Below are positions 1 through 8,060 of a stretch of 64,000 nucleotides of DNA, one piece after another. Each line of letters starts with the position of its first letter. Position 1 is the first letter of the stretch. The notes under the pieces are model-generated. The model saw nothing but the letters and a program-made list of their open reading frames with translations, ran no database searches and had not been told where the DNA came from. The translations under genes and the position numbers were made by a program. The DNA comes from an uncultured Collinsella sp. (GTDB lineage: Bacteria > Actinomycetota > Coriobacteriia > Coriobacteriales > Coriobacteriaceae), in assembly GCA_902491765.1 (NCBI GenBank), contig CABUIY010000010.1:8566-72565 (forward strand). The letters are read 5' to 3'.

Positions 1-291
1 GGCGCGGGCCCTGCGCGCTATTGGCACTTTCCGGGCGCGGCGGGAACGGTCGGCTTCATTAGCGCCATGTCCAATCATTTTTGTGCGAATTGCAACCGTC
101 TGCGCCTGACGGCCGATGGCAACGTGCGTCCGTGCCTGTTCAGCGATGCCGAGTATTCGGTGCGTGAGGCGCTGCGCCGTGGTGATGATATGCAGGTACT
201 TTCGATTTGGCGCGATGCCGTGGCCCACAAACCGCAGGAACACGCGATAATTGAGGGCACGCAACGATTTATGTCCCAAATCGGAGGATGA
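1..291 (+). CDS. moaA: MoaA, GTP 3',8-cyclase, C-terminal part
   Basis: The first 97 codons visible here are the C-terminal end of a radical SAM enzyme that starts cyclic pyranopterin (molybdopterin) synthesis from GTP. The reading frame is open from base 1, so the gene begins outside the window. The residues GPARYW, GFIS and FCANCNRLRLTADG followed by RPCLF give the C-x2-C-x13-C pattern of the second, substrate-side 4Fe-4S cluster of MoaA. The stop lies 4 bp before the next start, so it is probably co-transcribed with the moaC-mobB fusion. The family assignment is firm; the N-terminal radical SAM motif cannot be checked here. Confidence 0.95.
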   Translation, partial: GAGPARYWHFPGAAGTVGFISAMSNHFCANCNRLRLTADGNVRPCLFSDAEYSVREALRRGDDMQVLSIWRDAVAHKPQEHAIIEGTQRFMSQIGG

Positions 292-295
292 TCAT

Positions 296-1597
296 ATGGC
301 CAAGAGCAGGTACGCCGATGCCACCAAGGCCGCTCGCAGGGCCGCGATGTCTGCCCACAAAGTCACGGCTGCGGCGAATGCTGGCAACGCCGACGCGTCC
401 GCGCAGCCGACTGCTAGTGCTGCCGCCGAGCCCGCCCGCGACGCCCGTCGCGATGAGCTGACGCACGTGGACGCCAAGGGCGAGGTGCGCATGGTCGACG
501 TGTCCGACAAGGCCGAGACCCATCGCATCGCCATCGCCGAGGGCACCATCCTCATGCACCCCGAGACGCAGGCCATGGTGCTGCAGGACCGTGCCAAAAA
601 GGGCGACGTGCTTGCTTGCGCGCGCGTGGCGGGCATCATGGCCATCAAGCGCACGAGCGATATTATTCCCATGTGCCATCCGCTGCTCATTACCAAGAGC
701 AAGTGCGACATTACGCCCATCGCTCCGGCGGGGATGCTTGTCGATGACATGCCCGAGGGCTGGGCGCCGGCGCGCGCGGACGGGCAGGTTGGCTTTCACG
801 TGCTGGTCACGGCGGGCGTGACGGGCAAGACCGGCATTGAGATGGAGGCGTTGACCGGCGCGAGTGCCGCGTGCCTGACCATCTATGACATGTGCAAGGC
901 GGTCGATCGCGGCATGGAGATCGTCGACGTGCGTCTGCTGCGCAAGGAGGGCGGCCGCTCGGGCGTGTGGGATCGTGCCGAGCGTCGGGCCGCTGCTGTT
1001 GAGGCCGTGGCCGCTGACGGTGCCGCGCCCGCGAGCGCACCCGTCGCCGTCGCGCCCGCAGCTCCCACTCCAGCCGTCCCCGCGATCGCGTTTATCGGCT
1101 ACCAAAACTCGGGCAAGACCACGCTCGTCGAGAAGGTTATCGCCGAGCTCACCCGCCGCGGCCTGCGCGTGGGTTCGCTCAAGCATCACGGGCACCACGG
1201 CTTTGATATCGACGTGCCCGCTAAGGACACCTGGCGCCATCACCAGGCCGGCTCCAAACACGTGGGCCTCATTTGCGCCACGCGCTGGGCGGAGTACGCC
1301 GACACGCGCGAGGAGGACGAGATGCCCGCGCGCGAGCTGCTGTCGCGCTACAACGATGTCGATGTGGTGATCATCGAGGGCTACAAGACCGAGGGCTTCG
1401 ACAACATCGTGGTCGCGCGCTCCGGTGTCGACCGTCTGCACGGCAAGAGCTCGCTCGACCTGGTCGACGGTCACACGCTGGCCCTTGCCTGCAACGAGGC
1501 CCTGGCGCGTCAGGCCTTCGACGCCGGCTTTGCGACCCGAGCCATCAACATCAACGACGCCCGAGCCATCTGCGATCTGATCCAAGACCACCTTTAA
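296..1597 (+). CDS. MoaC-MobB fusion protein, molybdenum cofactor biosynthesis
   Basis: A 433-residue protein joins two cofactor enzymes. Residues about 57-225 are MoaC (cyclic pyranopterin monophosphate synthase), with the MCHPL and GKTGIEMEAL motifs and the D198/K201 pair in YDMCKAVD matching the catalytic Asp and Lys of the family. After an Ala/Pro-rich linker, residues about 263-433 are MobB, a GTP-binding partner of guanylyl transfer, with P-loop GYQNSGKTT at 268-276. The start at 296 is chosen because GGAGG lies 8 bp upstream; an in-frame start at 251 would overlap moaA and lacks a ribosome site. The first 50 residues are low-complexity Ala-rich and match neither domain. Confidence 0.93.
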   Translation: MAKSRYADATKAARRAAMSAHKVTAAANAGNADASAQPTASAAAEPARDARRDELTHVDAKGEVRMVDVSDKAETHRIAIAEGTILMHPETQAMVLQDRAKKGDVLACARVAGIMAIKRTSDIIPMCHPLLITKSKCDITPIAPAGMLVDDMPEGWAPARADGQVGFHVLVTAGVTGKTGIEMEALTGASAACLTIYDMCKAVDRGMEIVDVRLLRKEGGRSGVWDRAERRAAAVEAVAADGAAPASAPVAVAPAAPTPAVPAIAFIGYQNSGKTTLVEKVIAELTRRGLRVGSLKHHGHHGFDIDVPAKDTWRHHQAGSKHVGLICATRWAEYADTREEDEMPARELLSRYNDVDVVIIEGYKTEGFDNIVVARSGVDRLHGKSSLDLVDGHTLALACNEALARQAFDAGFATRAININDARAICDLIQDHL

Positions 1598-1611
1598 GGC
1601 TTGACGCTGAA

Positions 1612-1648
1612 CCTGCCAAAAAGGGACAGGTTTATTTTGGCAGGTTTT
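1612..1648 (+). terminator. Hairpin with T-run after moaC-mobB
   Basis: Arms CCTGCCAAAA and TTTTGGCAGG (10 bp, perfect) enclose 13 bases, and four T residues follow. It lies 15 bp after the stop and could end the molybdenum cofactor transcript. The loop text AGGGACAGG also resembles the loop of the nearby palindromic repeat family. Confidence 0.55.
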
Positions 1649-1667
1649 ATCTGGGAAAACGTTGTTT

Positions 1668-1705
1668 CCACCACAAAGGGGCCAGGCACCTTTGTGGTGG
1701 TTTTT
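1668..1705 (+). repeat. Palindromic intergenic repeat, CCACCACAAAGG family, copy 1
   Basis: Perfect 12-bp arms CCACCACAAAGG and CCTTTGTGGTGG enclose GGCCAGGCA-like loop bases, followed by TTTTT. The same palindrome recurs at 3252, 4209, 14801 and 49506 in this window. Here the T-run makes it look like a terminator as well. Confidence 0.85.
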
Positions 1706-1795
1706 GCTTTGGTAGACGTGTGGGACATGCCTTACAATCTACCAAGTAGTTCATGACGGGCGAAAAACGGAGAGAAGGGGCTTGATGCGTCTTAA

Positions 1796-1863
1796 TGTTT
1801 CATGCGGATTGATTGATTTGACAGACGGTGGCGAATGCCTGCCGTCCGCATTCGTATGAAACA
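1796..1863 (+). promoter_or_regulatory. Nested hairpin leader upstream of MFS gene
   Basis: Outer arms TGTTTCATGCGGA (1796-1808) and a complementary arm ending at 1863 pair with a small internal bulge. An inner GACGG/CCGTC stem lies between them. The outer arm ends against the AAGGAG ribosome site of the MFS gene, so folding could affect its translation. No known riboswitch class is recognised. Confidence 0.45.
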
Positions 1864-1873
1864 AGGAGTCTCC

Positions 1874-3154
1874 ATGCTCGCCTCTCTTTTCTCAAAGCCT
1901 CAATCATCGCTGTCCGTGCAGGCCAAGCGCCTGGTGGCGATGCGCTTTCTCATCTACACCGGCTTCCAGACCAGCTACTTTATCGGCGTCATCGGGACGC
2001 TCACCTATGCGGACGGCGCTTCGGTCGTCGCGACATCGCTGGCCGTCCTGTTTATGAATGTATTCGTGATCATGGGATCCTTTGCGGGTGGCGCGGCGCT
2101 CGACGCCTGGGGTCCGCGCCGCCATTTCTTGCTGAGCATCATCGGCGCTCTCGCAACTGGCGCGGCGATCCTCGTTTTTGGCAGCGCGACCGGAACAGTC
2201 CTTGCCGGCGCGGTGCTCCTGGGCTTTGTGATGGGATTCGCCCAGCCCATCGCCACGTCCTATCCGGCGTATCTCACCGACGACCCCGTTGAGCTCAAAG
2301 ACATCAACTCCGCCATCGCCATGCTCTCAAACGTGAGTATCATCGTTGGCCCCACGCTGGGCGGCTTTGTCGCGGCGGCTGCGCCGTCGCGCGCGGTGTT
2401 CGTGCTCATGATGATCTTTACCGTACTGGCGCTCGTCGCCGGTTGGGGCTTTAGGCCGCAGGCCAGCCATGTCGCCGGGCATGCGGATGCCGATTTGGCA
2501 GAGGAAGGGGAGCGTGCGGGACAAAGCTCCAACCCCAGCACGACCACCCGCGCAACCTTCGCGACCAGCATCAAGACAGTCTTTACCAACAACGTTCTCG
2601 CGCTACTTTTCTGCATCATCTTCCTCTCGAACTTTGGCTACGGTGCCTTCGATCCACTGGAGTCGTTCTTCTACCGCGATGTTCTGCATGTCGGTGTTGA
2701 GTGGATGGGCTGGCTTTCGTCGGCCTCGGGCGTGGGCGCGGTGCTGGGCGCCGTCGTTGCGCTCCGCTTGCCGCTGCACTTGGTAAACCTAAAAACGCTG
2801 CTCGTGGCACTTATGTCCGTGGGCCTGGGAAGTCTGCTCTATGTGGGAACACCGTACGTGGGCGTAGCCCTTGTCGGCCAGATTGTCCTTGGTGTGGCCT
2901 GGGGCGTCGTCAACCCGCTCCACAACACGATTGTCCAAACGACGGCTCCGCTCGAGCAGCTCGGTCGCGTCAACTCGGTCATGGGCTTTGGCAACATGTT
3001 CGCCGGCGTGGCGCCGCTGGCGATTGCCCCGTGGCTGGCGGCGACATTTGGCGTGCAGCAGACACTCGTGGGGGCAGGCATGGTCGTGACGGCGGTTCCC
3101 GCGACGCTGCTGCTGTTTGGACGCCGACATTTGGATCGTGCCGCAAGGCAGTAA
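1874..3154 (+). CDS. Major facilitator superfamily transporter
   Basis: A 426-residue integral membrane protein with about twelve hydrophobic segments in two halves, joined by a charged loop near residues 190-230. Features include the MFS-type loop GGAALDAWGPRR after helix 2, small-residue-rich helices, and a conserved second half opening with NNVLALLFCIIFLSNFGYGAF. It resembles drug or metabolite efflux permeases (MFS_1), but the substrate cannot be told from sequence. The start at 1874 has AAGGAG 6 bp upstream; a start at 1835 would add 13 residues without a ribosome site. It is probably a single-gene transcript, with terminator-like repeats on both sides and a structured leader. Confidence 0.88.
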   Translation: MLASLFSKPQSSLSVQAKRLVAMRFLIYTGFQTSYFIGVIGTLTYADGASVVATSLAVLFMNVFVIMGSFAGGAALDAWGPRRHFLLSIIGALATGAAILVFGSATGTVLAGAVLLGFVMGFAQPIATSYPAYLTDDPVELKDINSAIAMLSNVSIIVGPTLGGFVAAAAPSRAVFVLMMIFTVLALVAGWGFRPQASHVAGHADADLAEEGERAGQSSNPSTTTRATFATSIKTVFTNNVLALLFCIIFLSNFGYGAFDPLESFFYRDVLHVGVEWMGWLSSASGVGAVLGAVVALRLPLHLVNLKTLLVALMSVGLGSLLYVGTPYVGVALVGQIVLGVAWGVVNPLHNTIVQTTAPLEQLGRVNSVMGFGNMFAGVAPLAIAPWLAATFGVQQTLVGAGMVVTAVPATLLLFGRRHLDRAARQ

Positions 3155-3219
3155 AAACCATCACAACATTCGATGAAAATCGCGATTTTGCCGAAAAACG
3201 TCGAATGTTGTGATGGTTT
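3155..3219 (+). repeat. 65-bp palindromic repeat, ACAACATTCG family, copy 1
   Basis: Perfect 19-bp arms AAACCATCACAACATTCGA (3155-3173) and its complement (3201-3219) enclose a second palindrome AAAATCGCGATTTT. It begins right after the MFS stop codon. A near-identical copy is at 14846-14910, and in both places a CCACCACAAAGG palindrome lies within 50 bp, in opposite order. Confidence 0.9.
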
Positions 3220-3251
3220 GCGCTCCGGGCCGGGACACCCTTCGGGTCCGG

Positions 3252-3283
3252 CCACCACAAAGGGGCCAGACGCCTTTGTGGTG
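3252..3283 (+). repeat. Palindromic intergenic repeat, CCACCACAAAGG family, copy 2
   Basis: Arms CCACCACAAAGG (3252-3263) and CCTTTGTGGTG (3273-3283) enclose a loop GGCCAGACG. It is part of a composite repeat block with the palindrome at 3155. Confidence 0.85.
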
Positions 3284-3371
3284 ATCGGGCCCCAACGGCC
3301 CGTGCCTTGGTATACCATGTGCGCCGTTCACGAATACACCCCACACCGCCGCACAACTCAGAAAGGCCCCT

Positions 3372-4193
3372 ATGGACACCACCTTCAGCCACATCAAAGC
3401 CGTGTTCTGCGATATCGACGGCACGCTGCTCACGAGCCGGCACACGGTGTCCCCGCGCACCGTGGCGGCGATCCGCGCCCTGCGCGAGCGCGGCGTGCTC
3501 TTTGGCCTGTGCACCGGGCGCGACGCCCACGCGACCGAGGCCATGTACGAGCTCTGGGGCATCGAAGGCCTGGTGGACGTACTCGTGGGCTGCGGTGGCG
3601 CCGAGGTCATCGACCGCGCGCACGACATCAACGAGCTGAGCTATCCGTTGCCGGGCGAGACCATCGCGCGCATCTGCAAGCACATGGCGGACCTTCCGGC
3701 AACGCCCGTCTGCCCCCGAGACGGCGTGTTCTACGTGCCCGAGAGCAACGCGTGCGTCGAGCACCTGTCGCGCGTCGACGGCGTGCCCTACCAGGTGGTC
3801 GATTTTGCCGAGTTTTTGCGCGAGCCGCAGCCCAAGGTGATGTTTACCATGGCGCCCGAGGTGATGCCGCAGGTCATCGAGCGGGCATCGACGTTTGCCG
3901 ATAACACAGTTAAGGCGGCGGCTCTGCAAACCACACAGCGGCTCTACGAGTTCATGGATCCGCGCGTGTCCAAGACGCGCGGCCTTGTGCGCGTGGCGGA
4001 GCTCAACGACATGGAGCTCCAGGACATCTGCGTGTTTGGCGATGCCGATAACGACACCTGCATGGTGGCCGACGCCGGCGTGGGTGTGGCCATGGCAAAT
4101 GGCAGCGACGCCACCCGTGCCGCCGCCGATTTTGTAACCGCGAGCAACGACAAAGACGGCATCGCGATCTTTATCGAGGAGCATCTGCTGTAG
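3372..4193 (+). CDS. Cof-type HAD-superfamily phosphatase
   Basis: A 273-residue haloacid dehalogenase-like hydrolase of the Cof/YidA class, which dephosphorylates sugar phosphates, FMN or similar small phosphates in the cytoplasm. Motif I is FCDIDGTLL (nucleophile D14, acid/base D16), motif II is CTGRD, and motif IV is FGDADNDTCMVADAGVGVAMANG shortened in the usual way, followed by ATRAAADFV. The length and the order core-cap-core fit the type IIB cap family. It has its own ribosome site (GAAAGG) and is isolated between repeat blocks. Substrate unknown. Confidence 0.93.
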   Translation: MDTTFSHIKAVFCDIDGTLLTSRHTVSPRTVAAIRALRERGVLFGLCTGRDAHATEAMYELWGIEGLVDVLVGCGGAEVIDRAHDINELSYPLPGETIARICKHMADLPATPVCPRDGVFYVPESNACVEHLSRVDGVPYQVVDFAEFLREPQPKVMFTMAPEVMPQVIERASTFADNTVKAAALQTTQRLYEFMDPRVSKTRGLVRVAELNDMELQDICVFGDADNDTCMVADAGVGVAMANGSDATRAAADFVTASNDKDGIAIFIEEHLL

Positions 4194-4208
4194 CGCTGGG
4201 GGAGAACT

Positions 4209-4239
4209 ACCACAAAGGGAGCAGGCACCTTTGCGGTGG
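4209..4239 (+). repeat. Palindromic intergenic repeat, CCACCACAAAGG family, copy 3 (degenerate)
   Basis: ACCACAAAGG and CCTTTGCGGTGG enclose GAGCAGGCA. One arm base differs from the other copies. It lies 15 bp after the HAD phosphatase stop. Confidence 0.75.
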
Positions 4240-4577
4240 CCTCAGACGATTTGGGCGAATTGATACCTAAAATCTGTGAGAAAATTCAAATATTGTTGTC
4301 TGAACATCATGCTTCTAACCACCGATGGGTTTAAGATATTCTCATCAGTTTGGTAGGATATTCCTCTCGGTAAGTGACCTACCGCTCATGGTCGTTTTCG
4401 ACTGTTCACAGGATGTTTGCTCTTGAGCAAAATGTTGTGCAAATAAATCTAATGCCATTAAAAAATGATGGGCAACTAAATTACCAGTAAAAACAAAAAA
4501 TAGATAGCGAATAAATGAAGGTAAATCTGAGCAAATGTCAAGAGAATTGAGAATTCGCTACAAAACTATCGGTTTTC

Positions 4578-4607
4578 TTGTTCAGATGTTCAAACAATTG
4601 CTACAAT
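4578..4607 (+). promoter_or_regulatory. Candidate sigma-70 type promoter of the pilus locus
   Basis: TTGTTC (4578-4583) and TACAAT (4602-4607) are 18 bp apart. They lie about 90 bp before the adhesin start, in AT-rich DNA. Confidence 0.5.
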
Positions 4608-4622
4608 ATGGATTACTAAGCG

Positions 4623-4643
4623 TGCGCAATTACAGATTGCGCA
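4623..4643 (+). promoter_or_regulatory. Leader hairpin in the pilus 5' region
   Basis: TGCGCAAT and ATTGCGCA are perfect 8-bp arms around TACAG, just downstream of the candidate promoter. It could be an operator or an RNA hairpin in the leader; there is no T-run. Confidence 0.45.
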
Positions 4644-4697
4644 GATACGTTTGATAGTGAAAGAGCAAGATCGTGGTCTCTTGGGGAGGAGACATCG

Positions 4698-7600
4698 ATG
4701 AAAGCGAATTCAGAAAAAACTAAGCAGAGTAAAAAAGCGACGCGCCGTGTACTGGCAGGCGTTTTGTGCGGAGCCTCCGTTTTGAGCCTGGTACTGTCGC
4801 TCGTCATGCCTCCGATCTCGCAGGCCATTGCCAACGATGCCCAGACAGATTCTACCGAGGAAACTGTGATGGGGGGGGGTTCCTCAACTGAGTCTACTGA
4901 TGTAGAAAACACCAACAATGGGGATACCGAAAAGCTGAATAGCGACGATGCCGGGAATGGCGCGAGCGAAGACGCCGCTGCCGCAGGCCTGCCGTCCGAC
5001 GACACGGAGGCCGAGGGCGACACGCAGCCTTCCGACACACAGCCTGCGGATGATGAAAATAACGATGAAAACGCTCCCGCCACCGTCAGTACCGATGACT
5101 ATACCGAGGTAAGCGGCAATGTTGCTGAGGCATTTACCAAGGGCGGCAAGTTCCGACTGACGGGTCCTGCCTATTCGAATCAGCAGATTAGCATCAGCAA
5201 AAACACCACCATCGATCTTAACGGCAACATGCTCTGTAACCGTTCTGGCGGCTTAGACTCCTTCTTTTTGGTCGAAGAAAGGGCCACACTCACTATCGAG
5301 GATTTAAGCAAAAAAACAAATGATGTATCAAGACCGGTCGATACGGCCAAGACGCCGGCGGGTCAGCTTGCGAGTATGGAGTGGGAAAAAGGGACCAGCT
5401 CCAATAACGGCACTCCTACAAGTCTTACTTACTATGAGACTATGAGCACGCCCAATACAGATGGACTTTGCACCACCGAGACTACGTACGAGCATGTTGT
5501 TACGGGCTTTGGCGCTATCGATGCGGCATCGGAAAGCGGTTCCGTAAAGCAAGTGGTCACCGTTAATGAGGGCTGCACGCTCGATCTCAAGGGCGGCATG
5601 ATTACCACGGCCGCCAATCTGAGCGATAACGGCCATGTGATTCTTTCTACGGGTAAGGTCATAATCGAAGGCGGTTACGTCACCAACGGCAACGACGGTG
5701 GCTGGGGCGGTGGTCTGTGCATAACGGGCGCGAATGCCAGCCTCGAAATGACAGGCGGCGTGGTCGCGGGAAACAAGGCAGCTTCTGGCGGTGGCATCTT
5801 TGCTAACAATAGCGCGGCGCTGAACCTCTCCGGCGGTGTCATCTCGGGTAATGCAACATATGACAACGATATCACCGATGGTTATAACGTCAACGCCGGC
5901 GGCTACGGTGGCGGTGTTTATACCCAGAGTGCAACCGTAACCATCAGTGATTCTGCCAATATAACTAACAACCGAGCTGAAGCTCGCCTCGCTAATAGAG
6001 AGCTTTACAACAAAGGTCTCCTCGGTGGCGGCGGAATTGCATCGCACGGTGGAACGCTGTCCATGACGGGTGGCTCCGTTACTGCCAATTACTCCCATGA
6101 GGCCGGCGGTGGAATCTACGCTGGTCTCCCCGGGCAGGGAGTTGGATTTACCATGTCCAGCGGTTTTATTGCGGGCAATATGTCCGATAATGCCGAGGGC
6201 GGTGGCCTCCGTATTTCTGGCGATACTACCGGCTATATTAATACCGGCGATATTAATGCGGAAAATGCATCAAACAGGGTTTACATCACCAACAACAAGA
6301 CCATGACGGGCAGCAACGTCGACCGCGGTGGCGACTGGGGTGGCGGTGGTGTCTTTATCCAGAAGGGCGGCAGGCTCAATATTTTCAAGACGCTGATCAC
6401 TAAAAATCGCGCCGGTGGCTGGGGCGGTGGCGTCGGTGCTTGTCCTACGGGCGAGACAATCGTTTCGCACTCAAGTGGCGCTGCTATCTATGACAACGCA
6501 GATAACGTTGATCAAGATGGCAATAAGTTGCCAGCGTATCATTATTCCGCTGGCGGCGACGGCAAAAATGAAGACCACGATGAAGTAAATTACGTTACTC
6601 CTGACTTCCAAAAATCCGGCCATAAGGATTTCTTCTTGGTCCGTAATAAGAATGGCGCGGATAAGACAATCGCTGTCGTTCTTGGCAAGATGCTGGGCGG
6701 CGAATCGGCTGGCTGGCAGGGCACTTGCGATGGTGAGACGATAACCATCGATGCCAATGGCGGTGCCGAGGCCAAGTGGATGTTTGGCCTTGCGGCTAAT
6801 CCTTCTGATGCGGCTAAAAGGTATGCGCAGAGAGATGCTACGGCCATCATCAGTGGCAACTACTCCTACACCCACGGTGGTGGCATCATGACCAACGGCG
6901 ACCTCATCGTCGGTAAGGTTACTTCCCTGGACGTGTATCCTGCAATCAAAGTCAAGGCTAACAAGGTCCTCATGAAGGACGGCGAAGCTCAAAGCCTCGC
7001 GGGCCACGGCTACCGGTTCAAGTTGTTGGGCAAAGCCGACGGTTCAGGTGAGGAGCCGTATTGGGATGCGAACGGCACGCTCCACGCAAGCGGATGCGAG
7101 GCGACGTCTGAGTTTACCGTTAATAACGAGGGAAAGACGGGAGAGATTGTCATTGATACGGCCGCGAACTATCAGTCGGGTGATTACGACCTCTACCTTG
7201 TTGAAGTTCCTATCGAGGAAAAAGGAACAAAGTTCGATAAGTCTATTTACAAAATACATGTAGATGTTAGTGATCAACCAGTTGAAAAGACGAATCTCTT
7301 GGGAATTGAGATTTATCGCCATGCGGTCAATACGAGTACTTCAAAAGTATCCGTTAAAAAGGAAGGCGAAGCTGAATTCACTAAATGTGATGCTAGCTGG
7401 AGCACGGATACGGCTGATAGCACCGTCTCGACCGTAAAAATCGGTGATGATTTCAACCCTGCGTTTACGAACGAACTTGCGCCTTACCAGACCTCAGGCA
7501 CTTGGACACCTCAGGTGACCAAAAAGGTCGACGGCGGCGAGATGAAGAAGTTCAAGTTTGAGCTGTTTACTAAGAATTCGGACAACACGGAGACATCCCT

Positions 7601-8060
7601 TCAGACCAAATATACTTCTGCTGAGTCGGGAAACCCTCAGACTGTAATGTTTGATGCGGTGACAATCGGCCCACTGCGCATCAAAGATCTCGCCGATGGT
7701 AAAGCGACGTTCACCTACTACATCCGTGAATGTACTGCCAACGGCGGCGACGGCACCAAGCACGAGGGCTACACCAACGACACCAAGACCTTCAAGGTTG
7801 TGGTGACGGCCAAGGATAACAAAGACGGCACGCTGGAATGCACGCCGGCCTACTACGAGGTCGACGCCAGCGGCAAGCCAAGCGAAAAACCGACCACCGA
7901 TCCCACCTTCACCAACACCTACTCAACCTCTTTGCCCCTTTCTGGTATGTCGGGCGTCACTCTGACGTACCTTGCCGGCGCGGCGGTGCTTTGCGCTGCT
8001 GCAGCCTGGATGCACATTCGTCGCAAGGCGAATGCGAAGGGAGGTGAGCGTCGTGAATAA
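4698..8060 (+). CDS. LPxTG-like anchored surface adhesin or pilus tip protein with beta-helix and pilin linkage domains
   Basis: A 1,120-residue secreted wall protein. Residues 1-45 are a long signal peptide; about 50-130 is an acidic Ser/Thr/Asp-rich stretch. Roughly 130-720 is a right-handed beta-helix region with repeated GG-rich turns such as GGNDGGWGGGL, AASGGGIFAN and AGGYGGGVY, as in polymorphic outer-surface adhesins. Around 930-1080 is a streptococcal-type pilin isopeptide linkage domain (KFKFELF...FTYYIRE...TFKVVVTAK). The C-terminus has LPLSG at about 1079, a hydrophobic helix and RRKANAKGGERRE, a sortase signal. It is first of three anchored proteins and overlaps the next start by 8 bp. 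A G9 tract near codon 58 may switch it on and off. Ligand unknown. Confidence 0.88.
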   Translation: MKANSEKTKQSKKATRRVLAGVLCGASVLSLVLSLVMPPISQAIANDAQTDSTEETVMGGGSSTESTDVENTNNGDTEKLNSDDAGNGASEDAAAAGLPSDDTEAEGDTQPSDTQPADDENNDENAPATVSTDDYTEVSGNVAEAFTKGGKFRLTGPAYSNQQISISKNTTIDLNGNMLCNRSGGLDSFFLVEERATLTIEDLSKKTNDVSRPVDTAKTPAGQLASMEWEKGTSSNNGTPTSLTYYETMSTPNTDGLCTTETTYEHVVTGFGAIDAASESGSVKQVVTVNEGCTLDLKGGMITTAANLSDNGHVILSTGKVIIEGGYVTNGNDGGWGGGLCITGANASLEMTGGVVAGNKAASGGGIFANNSAALNLSGGVISGNATYDNDITDGYNVNAGGYGGGVYTQSATVTISDSANITNNRAEARLANRELYNKGLLGGGGIASHGGTLSMTGGSVTANYSHEAGGGIYAGLPGQGVGFTMSSGFIAGNMSDNAEGGGLRISGDTTGYINTGDINAENASNRVYITNNKTMTGSNVDRGGDWGGGGVFIQKGGRLNIFKTLITKNRAGGWGGGVGACPTGETIVSHSSGAAIYDNADNVDQDGNKLPAYHYSAGGDGKNEDHDEVNYVTPDFQKSGHKDFFLVRNKNGADKTIAVVLGKMLGGESAGWQGTCDGETITIDANGGAEAKWMFGLAANPSDAAKRYAQRDATAIISGNYSYTHGGGIMTNGDLIVGKVTSLDVYPAIKVKANKVLMKDGEAQSLAGHGYRFKLLGKADGSGEEPYWDANGTLHASGCEATSEFTVNNEGKTGEIVIDTAANYQSGDYDLYLVEVPIEEKGTKFDKSIYKIHVDVSDQPVEKTNLLGIEIYRHAVNTSTSKVSVKKEGEAEFTKCDASWSTDTADSTVSTVKIGDDFNPAFTNELAPYQTSGTWTPQVTKKVDGGEMKKFKFELFTKNSDNTETSLQTKYTSAESGNPQTVMFDAVTIGPLRIKDLADGKATFTYYIRECTANGGDGTKHEGYTNDTKTFKVVVTAKDNKDGTLECTPAYYEVDASGKPSEKPTTDPTFTNTYSTSLPLSGMSGVTLTYLAGAAVLCAAAAWMHIRRKANAKGGERRE
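4871..4879 (+). repeat. G9 homopolymer inside adhesin coding region
   Basis: Nine consecutive G residues encode Met-Gly-Gly-Gly at codons 57-61. Gain or loss of one base would shift the frame near the start of the 1,120-residue adhesin. In the sequence given, the frame is open. Confidence 0.95.

Larger units (their letters stand above)
4240..4697. other. AT-rich intergenic region before the pilus locus
   Basis: This stretch is much richer in A and T than its neighbours and holds no convincing gene. It contains a short inverted repeat GGTAG/CTACC (about 4351-4382), a candidate promoter and a leader hairpin, listed separately. The base composition suggests either an acquired segment or a curved, regulated upstream region for the adhesin and pilin genes. 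Confidence 0.7.

Noticed and set aside
4698..4880. Frameshift or pseudogene status of the adhesin
   Set aside because: With nine G residues the frame stays open for 1,120 codons to a normal sorting signal, so the gene is intact as given.
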